Shown here piece by piece: positions 57,658 through 64,000 of a stretch of DNA of 64,000 nt (positions are counted from its first letter, which is position 1; each line of letters starts with the position of its first letter). Origin of the DNA: Anaerosomatales bacterium (GTDB taxonomy: Bacteria > Actinomycetota > Coriobacteriia > Anaerosomatales > Anaerosomataceae); NCBI GenBank assembly GCA_030019445.1, contig JASEEU010000004.1, forward strand, positions 101,401-165,400, written 5' to 3'. The position numbers and the translations under genes are program-made. Under the pieces are notes generated by a model. That model saw only the letters and a list, made by a program, of their open reading frames with translations, ran no database searches and was not told the origin of the DNA.

Positions 57658-58506
57658 ATGCCGCTGGCCGACGCGCGCAGGCTGACCGAGAAGACCGCCT
57701 ACTTCCCGGGCATCACCAACACGGGATGGCACGAGGAGGTGCTCGTCGATCCCGGCATCGATGAGGCCGCATACGTCGCCACGGGCGCGACGACGGTGGT
57801 CGTCACGCACGGACACGCGGACCACTTCTCCACTGCGGCCGCCATCCGACGCGCCGGCGCGCGGGTGGTCGCTCCGCGCGAGGAGGCGACCCTCATCGAG
57901 AATCCTGAGGTCAACATCCGCGGGATGTTCTCGTGGGCGAAGCCCTCTGACGAGATGGTGACCAAGCTCTTCCGGGGCGAGGGTTGCCCCGTCGATGGCT
58001 ACCTGGACGAGTGGCGACGCCCCGGTCTCCAGGCGGTGCCGCTGGCCGGTCACACGCTCGGTCATACCGGCGTGATGACCGATGACGGCGTGTTCTTCAC
58101 GGGTGACGCGCTCTACGTCACCGCGCTGTGGGAGCGGCACCCGCTGCCGTACTGCATCGATCCGACGCTCGTGCGCGTCTCGCTCGATCTCATCGGGCGC
58201 CTGGGACCGGACTGGATCGTGCCGGGCCACGGCGACCCGGTGGAGGGGGCGGCGGTCGCGACGCAGATCGCGCACCACCGCGATCGCATCGACGCGATCT
58301 CGGCTGCGCTGCTCGACATCCTTCGCGTGCCGCATACGACCGAGGAAGCGATCGCCGCGCTGTGCGAGCACCTGCAGATCGCTCAGAACCCCGCGCAGTA
58401 CTGGCTCGCGGTCACGACGGTCAAGGGCTTCCTGTCGGAGCTGCTGCAGCAGGGGTTCGCCGAGTTCTTCATCGACGCGCACCGGGGGTGCTGGCAGGCG
58501 TTGTGA
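57658..58506 (+). CDS. MBL-fold metallo-hydrolase
   Basis: The protein has 282 residues. The metal motif THGHADHFS, further ligands in AGHTLGHTG and DALYVTAL, and VPGHGDPVEG are typical of metallo-beta-lactamase-fold hydrolases such as glyoxalase II or quorum lactonases. The C-terminal part (about 200-282) is helical. The substrate is unknown. The start is 3 nt after the TIGR04076 gene. Confidence 0.87.
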   Translation: MPLADARRLTEKTAYFPGITNTGWHEEVLVDPGIDEAAYVATGATTVVVTHGHADHFSTAAAIRRAGARVVAPREEATLIENPEVNIRGMFSWAKPSDEMVTKLFRGEGCPVDGYLDEWRRPGLQAVPLAGHTLGHTGVMTDDGVFFTGDALYVTALWERHPLPYCIDPTLVRVSLDLIGRLGPDWIVPGHGDPVEGAAVATQIAHHRDRIDAISAALLDILRVPHTTEEAIAALCEHLQIAQNPAQYWLAVTTVKGFLSELLQQGFAEFFIDAHRGCWQAL

Positions 58507-58649
58507 GCCGCATGGAGCGCGAGCGGCCCCGTCCGGCCCCGGCGTGGACGCCGGTCACTCCAGCGCGGCGCGCTGAGCACCCGGATGCGGCCTTCAGACA
58601 CCTCAACATGACCGCCCGTCAGGAATCCCGGCATTTCCCGAAAACCCTC

Positions 58650-58678
58650 TTGCGGGGGGTGTCACCTTCCGGTAACGT
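58650..58678 (+). promoter_or_regulatory. Promoter of small RNA, copy 2
   Basis: The same TTGCGG, 17-nt spacer and TAACGT as in copy 1. Transcription would start near 58685. Confidence 0.55.
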
Positions 58679-58684
58679 GGTCGA

Positions 58685-58893
58685 CGTCCCGAGAGGTCGG
58701 ACCGGGCGAACCGCCAAAGGCGACGTACCAGTAGCTGCCGGCGGGGTCTCGGCGGAAAGGTTTAGCGCAAGCGGGCCGGACCGTCGCAGTCTCCAAAGGT
58801 GTGAAACGGGAAATCGCGGAGTAGCGGTCTCGCAGGCGAGGTTTCTCGGGACACTCTTTTGCTCACGAACGGGCGCCTCCGGGCGCCCGTTGT
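58685..58893 (+). ncRNA. Candidate structured small RNA, copy 2
   Basis: The closing stem halves GTCCCGAGA (58686-58694) and TCTCGGGAC (58844-58852) are both kept. The one internal change in a local stem (58752, C to G) weakens CCGGCG/CGCCGG by one pair. Unlike copy 1, no gene lies downstream on this strand, so it cannot be a leader. Confidence 0.55.
58868..58891 (+). terminator. Terminal hairpin of small RNA, copy 2
   Basis: The same 10-bp hairpin as in copy 1. It may also stop transcription from the convergent gene. Confidence 0.5.
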
Positions 58894-58912
58894 GCGTCCG
58901 GCGTGCGGGGAG

Positions 58913-59809
58913 CTAGATCGCGGGCAGCTCGGGTTCGGTCGGCATCTCGGAGGGCAGCTCATACTCCCAGTCGGTCAGCCGCCAGGCGCCATCTTCGAGC
59001 TGATAGTACGCCCACACCCGTGGGCTGTACGTAGAGATGGCGTAGAAGCGCCACTTGGTGAGCGAGACCTCGACGACCCGCGGATCGGCCGCGTCGGGTG
59101 TGATCCGCATGACGACCGCCTCGGGCCAGTCGTCGCCGAGCGTCCGCCAGAGCGTGGCGCCATCCGGAGCGTCCAGCTTCAGGCCGTCCGGCTCCCACGG
59201 GCCGAGCGAGATCATCTCACGCTCTCCCGCGCCAAGCGTGTCGACGGTGCTTGCGGAGTCCTCGATCTCAAAGGGGATGTCCTCGGCGACCATATCGTCG
59301 CTCTGGACCGTGAACTCGATGCCGGCGCTCACCGCGTCGCTTGCAGGGTGCGTGGCGCGGACGATGAACAGGTCGCCGTAGTACCAGTCTTCGACGGCGT
59401 CGTACCAGCCGGGCTCCCAGGTCGTCTCCTCGATACGGAATCCCGGAGCGAGCAGCGCGACTGCCTCGGACACGAGCGTGGTCTTCTCGGCAGGTGCCGG
59501 CTCGAGCATCGCACGCACGGAAGGTGACCAGGCCAGCCACTCGGTGAGGCGCTCGTCATCGTCGGGTGTGGCGGTGGGCGACGGATCCGCCTCGCCCGTC
59601 GACACGTCGGATGTGAACGGCGCGTAGAGCATGAAGGCGCCTGCGACGACGCACCCGCAGGCGAGCAGCGCGATGACGACGAGGACCAGCACGACGAGGC
59701 CCGTCCGGGAGCGCGCGGGGGTGGGCTGAGCGGGCAACGGGGCCGGGGGCGAGGGGACGGGCGGCATCTCCGCCGTCGGCGGGCGGGTCGGTTGCTCCGT
59801 CTCGCTCAT
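58913..59809 (-). CDS. Membrane-anchored hypothetical protein with Pro-rich N-terminus
   Basis: The protein has 298 residues. A Pro/Thr-rich cytoplasmic start (about 1-36), one membrane helix (about 37-62, with CGCVV), then an extracytoplasmic domain starting with an acidic, Thr/Pro-rich linker. The rest (IEETTWEPGWYDAVEDWYYG, TPDAADPRVVEVSL and similar) is not a family I recognise. The start at 59809 has GGAG upstream. Convergent with the small-RNA repeat. Confidence 0.65.
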   Translation of the reverse strand: MSETEQPTRPPTAEMPPVPSPPAPLPAQPTPARSRTGLVVLVLVVIALLACGCVVAGAFMLYAPFTSDVSTGEADPSPTATPDDDERLTEWLAWSPSVRAMLEPAPAEKTTLVSEAVALLAPGFRIEETTWEPGWYDAVEDWYYGDLFIVRATHPASDAVSAGIEFTVQSDDMVAEDIPFEIEDSASTVDTLGAGEREMISLGPWEPDGLKLDAPDGATLWRTLGDDWPEAVVMRITPDAADPRVVEVSLTKWRFYAISTYSPRVWAYYQLEDGAWRLTDWEYELPSEMPTEPELPAI

Positions 59810-59864
59810 CGTGGCTCCTTCGTCATGCGGGCTCCTACCGAGGATACAGGGTGCCGGGCCGTGC

Positions 59865-59870
59865 TACCAT
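59865..59870 (+). promoter_or_regulatory. -10 element of the heme-type diguanylate cyclase
   Basis: TACCAT with TG and one base ahead (TGcTACCAT) lies about 98 nt before the ATG at 59968, which leaves a leader of about 90 nt containing a CCGTCG/CGACGG hairpin. Confidence 0.35.
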
Positions 59871-59967
59871 CTGCCTGTCACGCGCACGCACGCTCCGTCG
59901 TCCCTTCGCGACGGACGATCAGATCGACGGCAGGCCGCGGGCCGCGGGCGTGCTACGAGGAGGTCCC

Positions 59968-61230
59968 ATGGCGGACGACCTGAACGCGGTGCTGCAGGAC
60001 CGGATCGATCGGACGCGCGCGACGACGCTTCGGCTCACCGCGGTGCTCGTCGCCACCCTGGTCCTCGCGTACGCGATGCTCGTGGTGTACACGGGGTTCC
60101 GCCTGCGCGAGGACCTGCTCGCTCAGTCGCGCGCGTACCTCGACCTCATCGTGAGCATGCGCGTCTGGAATGCGGGTCACGAGGGCGTCTGGGTCGTCAA
60201 GCGGCCGGGCGTGGACACCAACCCGTACCTCGAAGGCATCGTCGAGCATCCCGACCTGGAGAGCGTCGACGGACGTGTGCTCACGCTCCGCAATCCCGCA
60301 GCGATGACGCGCGAGGTCTCCGAGATCGTCGACGCGCGCGACGGTGTGAGCTTCCGTCTCGTGAGCGAGCGCCCGCTCAATCCGGGCAATGCGCCGGACG
60401 CGTGGGAGCGCGAGGCGCTTGCGGCGTTCGAGGAGGGCGCCGAGGAGCATTCGGCCCTCGCGGACGGAGACGCGCTCGCGTTCCGCTATATGCGCCCGCT
60501 CGCTACCGAGCAGGCGTGTCTCACGTGTCACGCAGGGCAGGGCTACTCGGTAGGCGACGTGCGCGGCGGGCTGAGCGTCACCGTCCCCATCGAGCCGTAC
60601 ATGGCCGGCTTCGCGCGCGACGCGCTCGTCGGCGGGCTCGTCGTCGCGTTCCTCGCGGGCCTCAGCATCACGGGCGCGCGCGTCGTGCTGCGCCGGTACA
60701 CCGAGGAGGTCACCGCGAATGCGTCGCGTCTGGAGCGGATCGCGACGACCGACTACCTCACCGGCCTGGGGAACCGTCGCGCGGCGATGGACCGTCTGCG
60801 TAGCGAGGTGGAGCGCGCCCAGCGTACTGGCCGCATGCTCTCGGTCATGATCTCAGACATCGACCACTTCAAGCGTGTGAACGACGCCTTCGGCCACGGA
60901 GCGGGCGACGACGTGCTTCGCACGGTCGCGGACGCGATCACGGCGTCGGTGCGCAGCTACGACCACGTGATGCGCTTCGGCGGCGAGGAGTTCCTCGTCA
61001 TCTCTCCCGAGACAGGGGCGGCCGAGGCGGTCGAGATCGCCGAGCGCATCCGTCTCGCGGTGGCGGCCGCGCGTACCTCCTCGGAGAAGGGTGCGCTCTC
61101 CGTGACGTTGTCCGCCGGTGTGAGCGAGCTTGCTCCCGGTGATGACGCGGACCGGCTGCTGAGCAGGGCCGACGACGCGCTGTACGCGGCCAAGGAGGCC
61201 GGTCGCGACCGGGTCGTGCGAGCGGATTAG
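59968..61230 (+). CDS. Diguanylate cyclase with DUF3365-like (heme c) sensor domain
   Basis: The protein has 420 residues. A membrane helix (about 22-46), an extracytoplasmic domain with YMRPLATEQACLTCHAGQGY, i.e. a CxxCH heme-c motif within a DUF3365/Tll0287-like domain (about 50-205), a second helix (about 212-238) and a GGDEF domain with MRFGGEEFLVI (about 255-415). Heme-c binding DUF3365 domains are redox or gas sensors. It has GAGGAGG upstream of the ATG. Confidence 0.87.
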   Translation: MADDLNAVLQDRIDRTRATTLRLTAVLVATLVLAYAMLVVYTGFRLREDLLAQSRAYLDLIVSMRVWNAGHEGVWVVKRPGVDTNPYLEGIVEHPDLESVDGRVLTLRNPAAMTREVSEIVDARDGVSFRLVSERPLNPGNAPDAWEREALAAFEEGAEEHSALADGDALAFRYMRPLATEQACLTCHAGQGYSVGDVRGGLSVTVPIEPYMAGFARDALVGGLVVAFLAGLSITGARVVLRRYTEEVTANASRLERIATTDYLTGLGNRRAAMDRLRSEVERAQRTGRMLSVMISDIDHFKRVNDAFGHGAGDDVLRTVADAITASVRSYDHVMRFGGEEFLVISPETGAAEAVEIAERIRLAVAAARTSSEKGALSVTLSAGVSELAPGDDADRLLSRADDALYAAKEAGRDRVVRAD

Positions 61231-61249
61231 ACGATGTCGCGTGTTTCTC

Positions 61250-61279
61250 GGAACCTTTCGGGGGCCTGACGCATCATAT
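61250..61279 (+). promoter_or_regulatory. Likely ECF-type autoregulatory promoter of the sigma factor gene
   Basis: GGAACC (61250-61255), a 16-nt spacer and CATCATA (61272-61278) upstream of the ECF gene. The GGAACC -35 is the usual ECF-type signal, so the sigma factor probably activates its own gene. Confidence 0.55.
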
Positions 61280-61304
61280 GGTCGGGCGACGGAAGGAAGG
61301 ACGT

Positions 61305-61835
61305 ATGGACGAGATCGAGCTGGTGGAGCGTGCGCGCAACGGCGATGAGCGCTCCTTCGCGCTGCTTGTGCGATTACACGAGCGTTCGTTGTTCGCGACC
61401 GCGTACGCCATCATGCGCTCCGAGTGGGATGCCGCCGACGCGGTCCAAGACGCGCTCGCCGAGGCGTACGCCAAGATCGGGGCGCTGCGGAATGCCGTGG
61501 CGTTCAAGGCATGGCTCACGCGGATCCTCGTGAACCGGTGCTACGCCGTGCTGCGCAAACGCAAGCATGACGTGCTGACGGCCGACCCGCCGGAGCCGGA
61601 GGCCTACACGCATCTCGGCAGGGAGGAAGGGCTCGACCTGATGCGAGCGGTCCGCTCGCTCGACCTGGAACATCGCGAGGTCATCGCCCTGCGGTACTTC
61701 CGTGACATGAAGCTTACCGAGATCGCCGAGGTGCTCGATTGTCCGCTCGGCACCGTGAAGTCCCGCATCAACCGGGCGCTCGGCCGCCTCGGCAGCGCCC
61801 TTGGCTCGAACCCATTCGTGGAGGTGGCGGAATGA
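61305..61835 (+). CDS. ECF-family RNA polymerase sigma factor
   Basis: The protein has 176 residues. Region 2 (ARNGDERSFALLVRLHERSL, DAADAVQDALAEAYAKI) and region 4 (LDLEHREVIALRYFRDM, TEIAEVLDCPLGTVKSRINR) are intact, with no region 3. The ATG at 61305 has GGAAGGA upstream. The anti-sigma gene overlaps by 4 nt (ATGA), so their ratio is probably fixed by translational coupling. Confidence 0.95.
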   Translation: MDEIELVERARNGDERSFALLVRLHERSLFATAYAIMRSEWDAADAVQDALAEAYAKIGALRNAVAFKAWLTRILVNRCYAVLRKRKHDVLTADPPEPEAYTHLGREEGLDLMRAVRSLDLEHREVIALRYFRDMKLTEIAEVLDCPLGTVKSRINRALGRLGSALGSNPFVEVAE

Positions 61836-62620
61836 ACTGCGAAGAGATCCGAGACGACCTGGAGGCGTACGTCTTCGGCGACCTCGGCGCCGACCGTGCG
61901 CGTGTCGTCGCCGACCACCTGGAGTCGTGCCCGACGTGCGGTGCCGCCTACGAGCGGACCCGCTCGCTCATCGGGGACCTGAAGGAGCTCGGCGAGTCGT
62001 TCGCCCCGCTGGAGCGCTACGAGGTGCCGAGCGCCGCGCCACGACGGTCGCCGGCGCTCTGGGGTTGGCGGCTGACCGCAGCGGTCGCGCTCATCTTCGC
62101 CGGTCTCTCGGTGGCCGCGCTCGCGGTGCCCGCCATCGCCCAGCAGCTGCCGGTCCCGGTGGCGCGCAAGCTCGACCGGCTTGAGAGCGAGAACGAGCGA
62201 CTGGCGAGCGAGGTCGCGAGCCTGACTATCGAGCTGCGTTCCATCGGGGGCGAGGAGGTCCCCGTGGTGCAGGATCCGGAGACCGATGTGCCTGCCGATG
62301 AGGCCCTGGCAGTGCAGAACCTCGCCATGAGCTTCGTGCGCGCGCAGTACGCGGGCGACCTCGAGGCCCTCAGGGATATGGGCACCGAGCGGCTGCGCGC
62401 CGATCTGGCGGCCCATCCGGACGACTATCTGCGTGCGCAGGGCGCCGAGGTCGTGTTCGCCCAGATGACCGATGTGGCGCTCACGGAGGACGGCACGTAT
62501 CTGCTGTTCGTGCGACTGATGGACTCAGCCGAGTGGTCCGAGAGCCAGTACCAGGAGAACTTCGAGATCAGGCGTGTGGACGGGCGCTGGCTCGTAGACT
62601 TCATGGGCATGGACGCCTGA
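61832..62620 (+). CDS. Membrane-bound zinc-finger anti-sigma factor
   Basis: The protein has 262 residues. The N-terminal zf-HC2-type domain has HLESCPTCG (HxxxCxxC), which holds zinc and binds region 2 of the ECF sigma. One membrane helix lies near 85-108, followed by a coiled coil (about 118-145) and an extracytoplasmic domain of about 110 residues. The external domain probably senses an envelope stress. Confidence 0.88.
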   Translation: MNCEEIRDDLEAYVFGDLGADRARVVADHLESCPTCGAAYERTRSLIGDLKELGESFAPLERYEVPSAAPRRSPALWGWRLTAAVALIFAGLSVAALAVPAIAQQLPVPVARKLDRLESENERLASEVASLTIELRSIGGEEVPVVQDPETDVPADEALAVQNLAMSFVRAQYAGDLEALRDMGTERLRADLAAHPDDYLRAQGAEVVFAQMTDVALTEDGTYLLFVRLMDSAEWSESQYQENFEIRRVDGRWLVDFMGMDA

Positions 62621-62641
62621 CGGTTCCAGGCGCTGCGTGCG

Positions 62642-62673
62642 CGAAGGCCGCCCGAGACTCCGGGCGGCCTTCG
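62642..62673. terminator. Bidirectional terminator between anti-sigma gene and copA
   Basis: CGAAGGCCGCCCG and CGGGCGGCCTTCG form a perfect 13-bp stem with a 6-nt loop between convergent genes. No T-run follows on either strand, so the call rests on the strong stem and its position. Confidence 0.75.
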
Positions 62674-62735
62674 TCGTCCTCGGTGCCGATGCCCCAGCGA
62701 CCGCTCACGCGGCCGCGGAGACGTCGCATGTCGGG

Positions 62736-64000
62736 TCAGGCGTTGCGAAGGCTCGGCCTGAACCGCCGCAGCAGCAGCGAGCTCGTCACGACGCTCACGC
62801 TCGAGAGCGCCATCGCGCCGCCGGCGAGCTCCGGCCGGAGCAGGCCGAGCGCCGCGATCGGGATGCCGAGCGTGTTGTAGCCGAGCGCCCACACGAAGTT
62901 CTGGCGGATCTTGCGCATCGTCGCGCGCGAGAGCTCGATGGCGGTGACGACATCGCGCAGGTCGTTCTTGATGAGGACGATGCCCCCCGTCTCGACGGCG
63001 ACGTCGGTGCCGGCGCCCATCGCGATACCGACGTCCGCGGCCGCGAGCGCCGGGGTGTCGTTGATGCCGTCTCCCACCATGGCCACCGACCGGCCGGCCT
63101 CCTGGAGCTTCACGACCTCGGCGGCCTTGTGTTCCGGGAGCACCTCGGCGAGCACGTGATCGGGCCGGATGCCGGCCTGCGCCGCCACCGCCTCCGCGGT
63201 GCGCCGGTTGTCGCCGGTGATCATGAAGACCTCGACGCCCATGGCCGTCAGGCGCGACACCGCCTCGGCGGAATGCTCCTTGATGGTGTCGGCCACCGCG
63301 ACGAGTCCTGCGGGCACGCCGTCGATCGCGGCCAGCATGACGGTCTTGCCCTCGGCCTCGAGCGCGCCGATGCGCTCGTCGAACGCTTCGAGCGCGACGC
63401 CCTCGCGCGCCATGAGCTTCCGGTTGCCGAGCGCGACGCGCCTTCCGTCGACGTCGCCTTCGACGCCGTGGCCGGGCACGGCCGAGAAGCCCGCGACGGT
63501 CGGCAGGGAGACGCCCTGCTCGGCGGCGTGGCTGACGATCGCCTCGGCCAGCGGGTGCTCGGAGCCCTTCTCGAGTGCGGCGGCGAGGCGGAGCAGCTCC
63601 CCGACGTCGGTGTCGCCGAACGCCTCGATCTCGGTGACCACCGGTCGGCCGTGCGTGAGGGTGCCCGTCTTGTCGAACACGATCGCGTTCAGCTTGTACG
63701 CGGTCTCGAGCGCCTCGCCGCTCTTGATGAGGATGCCGTTCTCGGCACCCTTGCCCGTGCCGACCATGATGGCGGTGGGCGTGGCAAGGCCGAGCGCGCA
63801 GGGGCAGGCGATGACGACGACCGCGGTTGCGGTGAGCAGGGCCTTCACGAACGGCGTGAGCTCGCCGTAGAACGACGCGTCCACGAAGTTCGGGACGATG
63901 AACATGCAGATGAGGAACGTCACCACGGCGGCACCGAGCACGGCGGGCACGAACACCGCCGAGATGCGGTCGGCGAACCGCTGGACGGGCGCCTTGGAGC
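62736..64000 (-). CDS. copA: Copper-type heavy-metal P1B-ATPase, 3' part (5' end outside window)
   Basis: About 420 C-terminal residues are present; the reading frame is open to the right edge. [11 protein letters not shown] (the metal site in TM6), [11 protein letters not shown] (phosphorylated Asp), [24 protein letters not shown] and [14 protein letters not shown] near the edge mark a Cu(I)/Ag(I) exporter of the CopA type. The N-terminal metal-binding domains lie outside the window. Confidence 0.93.
   Translation of the reverse strand, partial: SKAPVQRFADRISAVFVPAVLGAAVVTFLICMFIVPNFVDASFYGELTPFVKALLTATAVVVIACPCALGLATPTAIMVGTGKGAENGILIKSGEALETAYKLNAIVFDKTGTLTHGRPVVTEIEAFGDTDVGELLRLAAALEKGSEHPLAEAIVSHAAEQGVSLPTVAGFSAVPGHGVEGDVDGRRVALGNRKLMAREGVALEAFDERIGALEAEGKTVMLAAIDGVPAGLVAVADTIKEHSAEAVSRLTAMGVEVFMITGDNRRTAEAVAAQAGIRPDHVLAEVLPEHKAAEVVKLQEAGRSVAMVGDGINDTPALAAADVGIAMGAGTDVAVETGGIVLIKNDLRDVVTAIELSRATMRKIRQNFVWALGYNTLGIPIAALGLLRPELAGGAMALSSVSVVTSSLLLRRFRPSLRNA

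Larger units (their letters stand above)
58570..58902 (+). repeat. 333-bp direct repeat, copy 2, likely encoding a small RNA
   Basis: Copy 2 of the repeat at 56966-57298, exactly 1604 bp downstream. It follows the metallo-hydrolase gene and ends 10 bp before the stop of the convergent gene. It fills nearly all of the 406-nt gap, in which I see no coding gene. Confidence 0.95.

Noticed and set aside
56966..58902. Composite transposon made of two repeat copies
   Set aside because: No transposase, inverted-repeat ends or target-site duplication are seen. The enclosed genes are ordinary.

Overview
The window looks like a chromosome segment of a high-GC Gram-positive anaerobe, most likely an actinobacterium of the Coriobacteriia type. 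The evidence is the uniformly high GC, tandem cell-wall-binding repeat 2 (CWB2) surface proteins, a DUF2469 protein (an actinobacterial family), Ku plus a fused LigD, anaerobe-type metabolism (tungsten/molybdenum aldehyde ferredoxin oxidoreductase, MetV-MetF, the ferredoxin-dependent homocysteine pathway) and an archaeal-type phosphoglycerate mutase. I see no rRNA, tRNA, CRISPR array, insertion sequence or prophage. The taxonomic call is inference.

Layout. 1-9.2 kb: end of a fluoride channel gene, a YihY membrane protein, a tocopherol-cyclase-like protein, two secreted CWB2 proteins, threonine synthase, a TudS-related desulfidase and an acetyltransferase. 9.3-19.6 kb: phosphoglycerate mutase, the Ku-LigD end-joining pair, a heterodimeric ABC exporter, a SHOCT protein, an EamA transporter and a Nudix hydrolase. 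19.6-24.0 kb: two tandem paralogous CWB2 proteins. 24.0-30.3 kb: a methionine operon behind a T-box leader (homocysteine synthesis from sulfide, MetH, MetV, MetF). 30.5-35.6 kb: two TorD-type chaperones around a PhnD-like binding protein, a histidine kinase and a LytTR-type regulator, followed by MoaE. 35.6-38.4 kb: aldehyde ferredoxin oxidoreductase with its own MoaD/ThiF pair. 38.5-44.9 kb: two diguanylate cyclases (PAS and ferritin-like sensors), lipoamide dehydrogenase, lipoyl synthase, UPF0280 and DUF2469. 44.9-55.7 kb: LigA, two CPBP proteases (one fused to a ferredoxin domain), GatC-GatA, ornithine aminotransferase, an NHL-CWB2 protein and GatB. 55.7-64.0 kb: small conserved proteins, a 333-bp repeat in two copies around a TIGR04076/metallo-hydrolase pair, a heme-type diguanylate cyclase, an ECF sigma/anti-sigma pair and the end of a copper-type P-ATPase.

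Together the genes describe an anaerobe that makes methionine from sulfide and a folate-bound methyl group under tRNA control, builds molybdopterin-type enzymes, repairs double-strand breaks by end joining, displays a family of CWB2-anchored surface proteins and feeds several redox or metal cues into cyclic-di-GMP. The least explained element is the duplicated 333-bp repeat at 56966-57298 and 58570-58902. The copies differ at 5 positions. Each carries a promoter-like sequence, a long-range closing stem and a terminal hairpin, so it looks like an unrecognised structured small RNA. Other unusual items are a ferritin-like diiron domain fused to GGDEF, a ferredoxin fused to a CPBP protease, and five promoters that would start transcription at the start codon itself.
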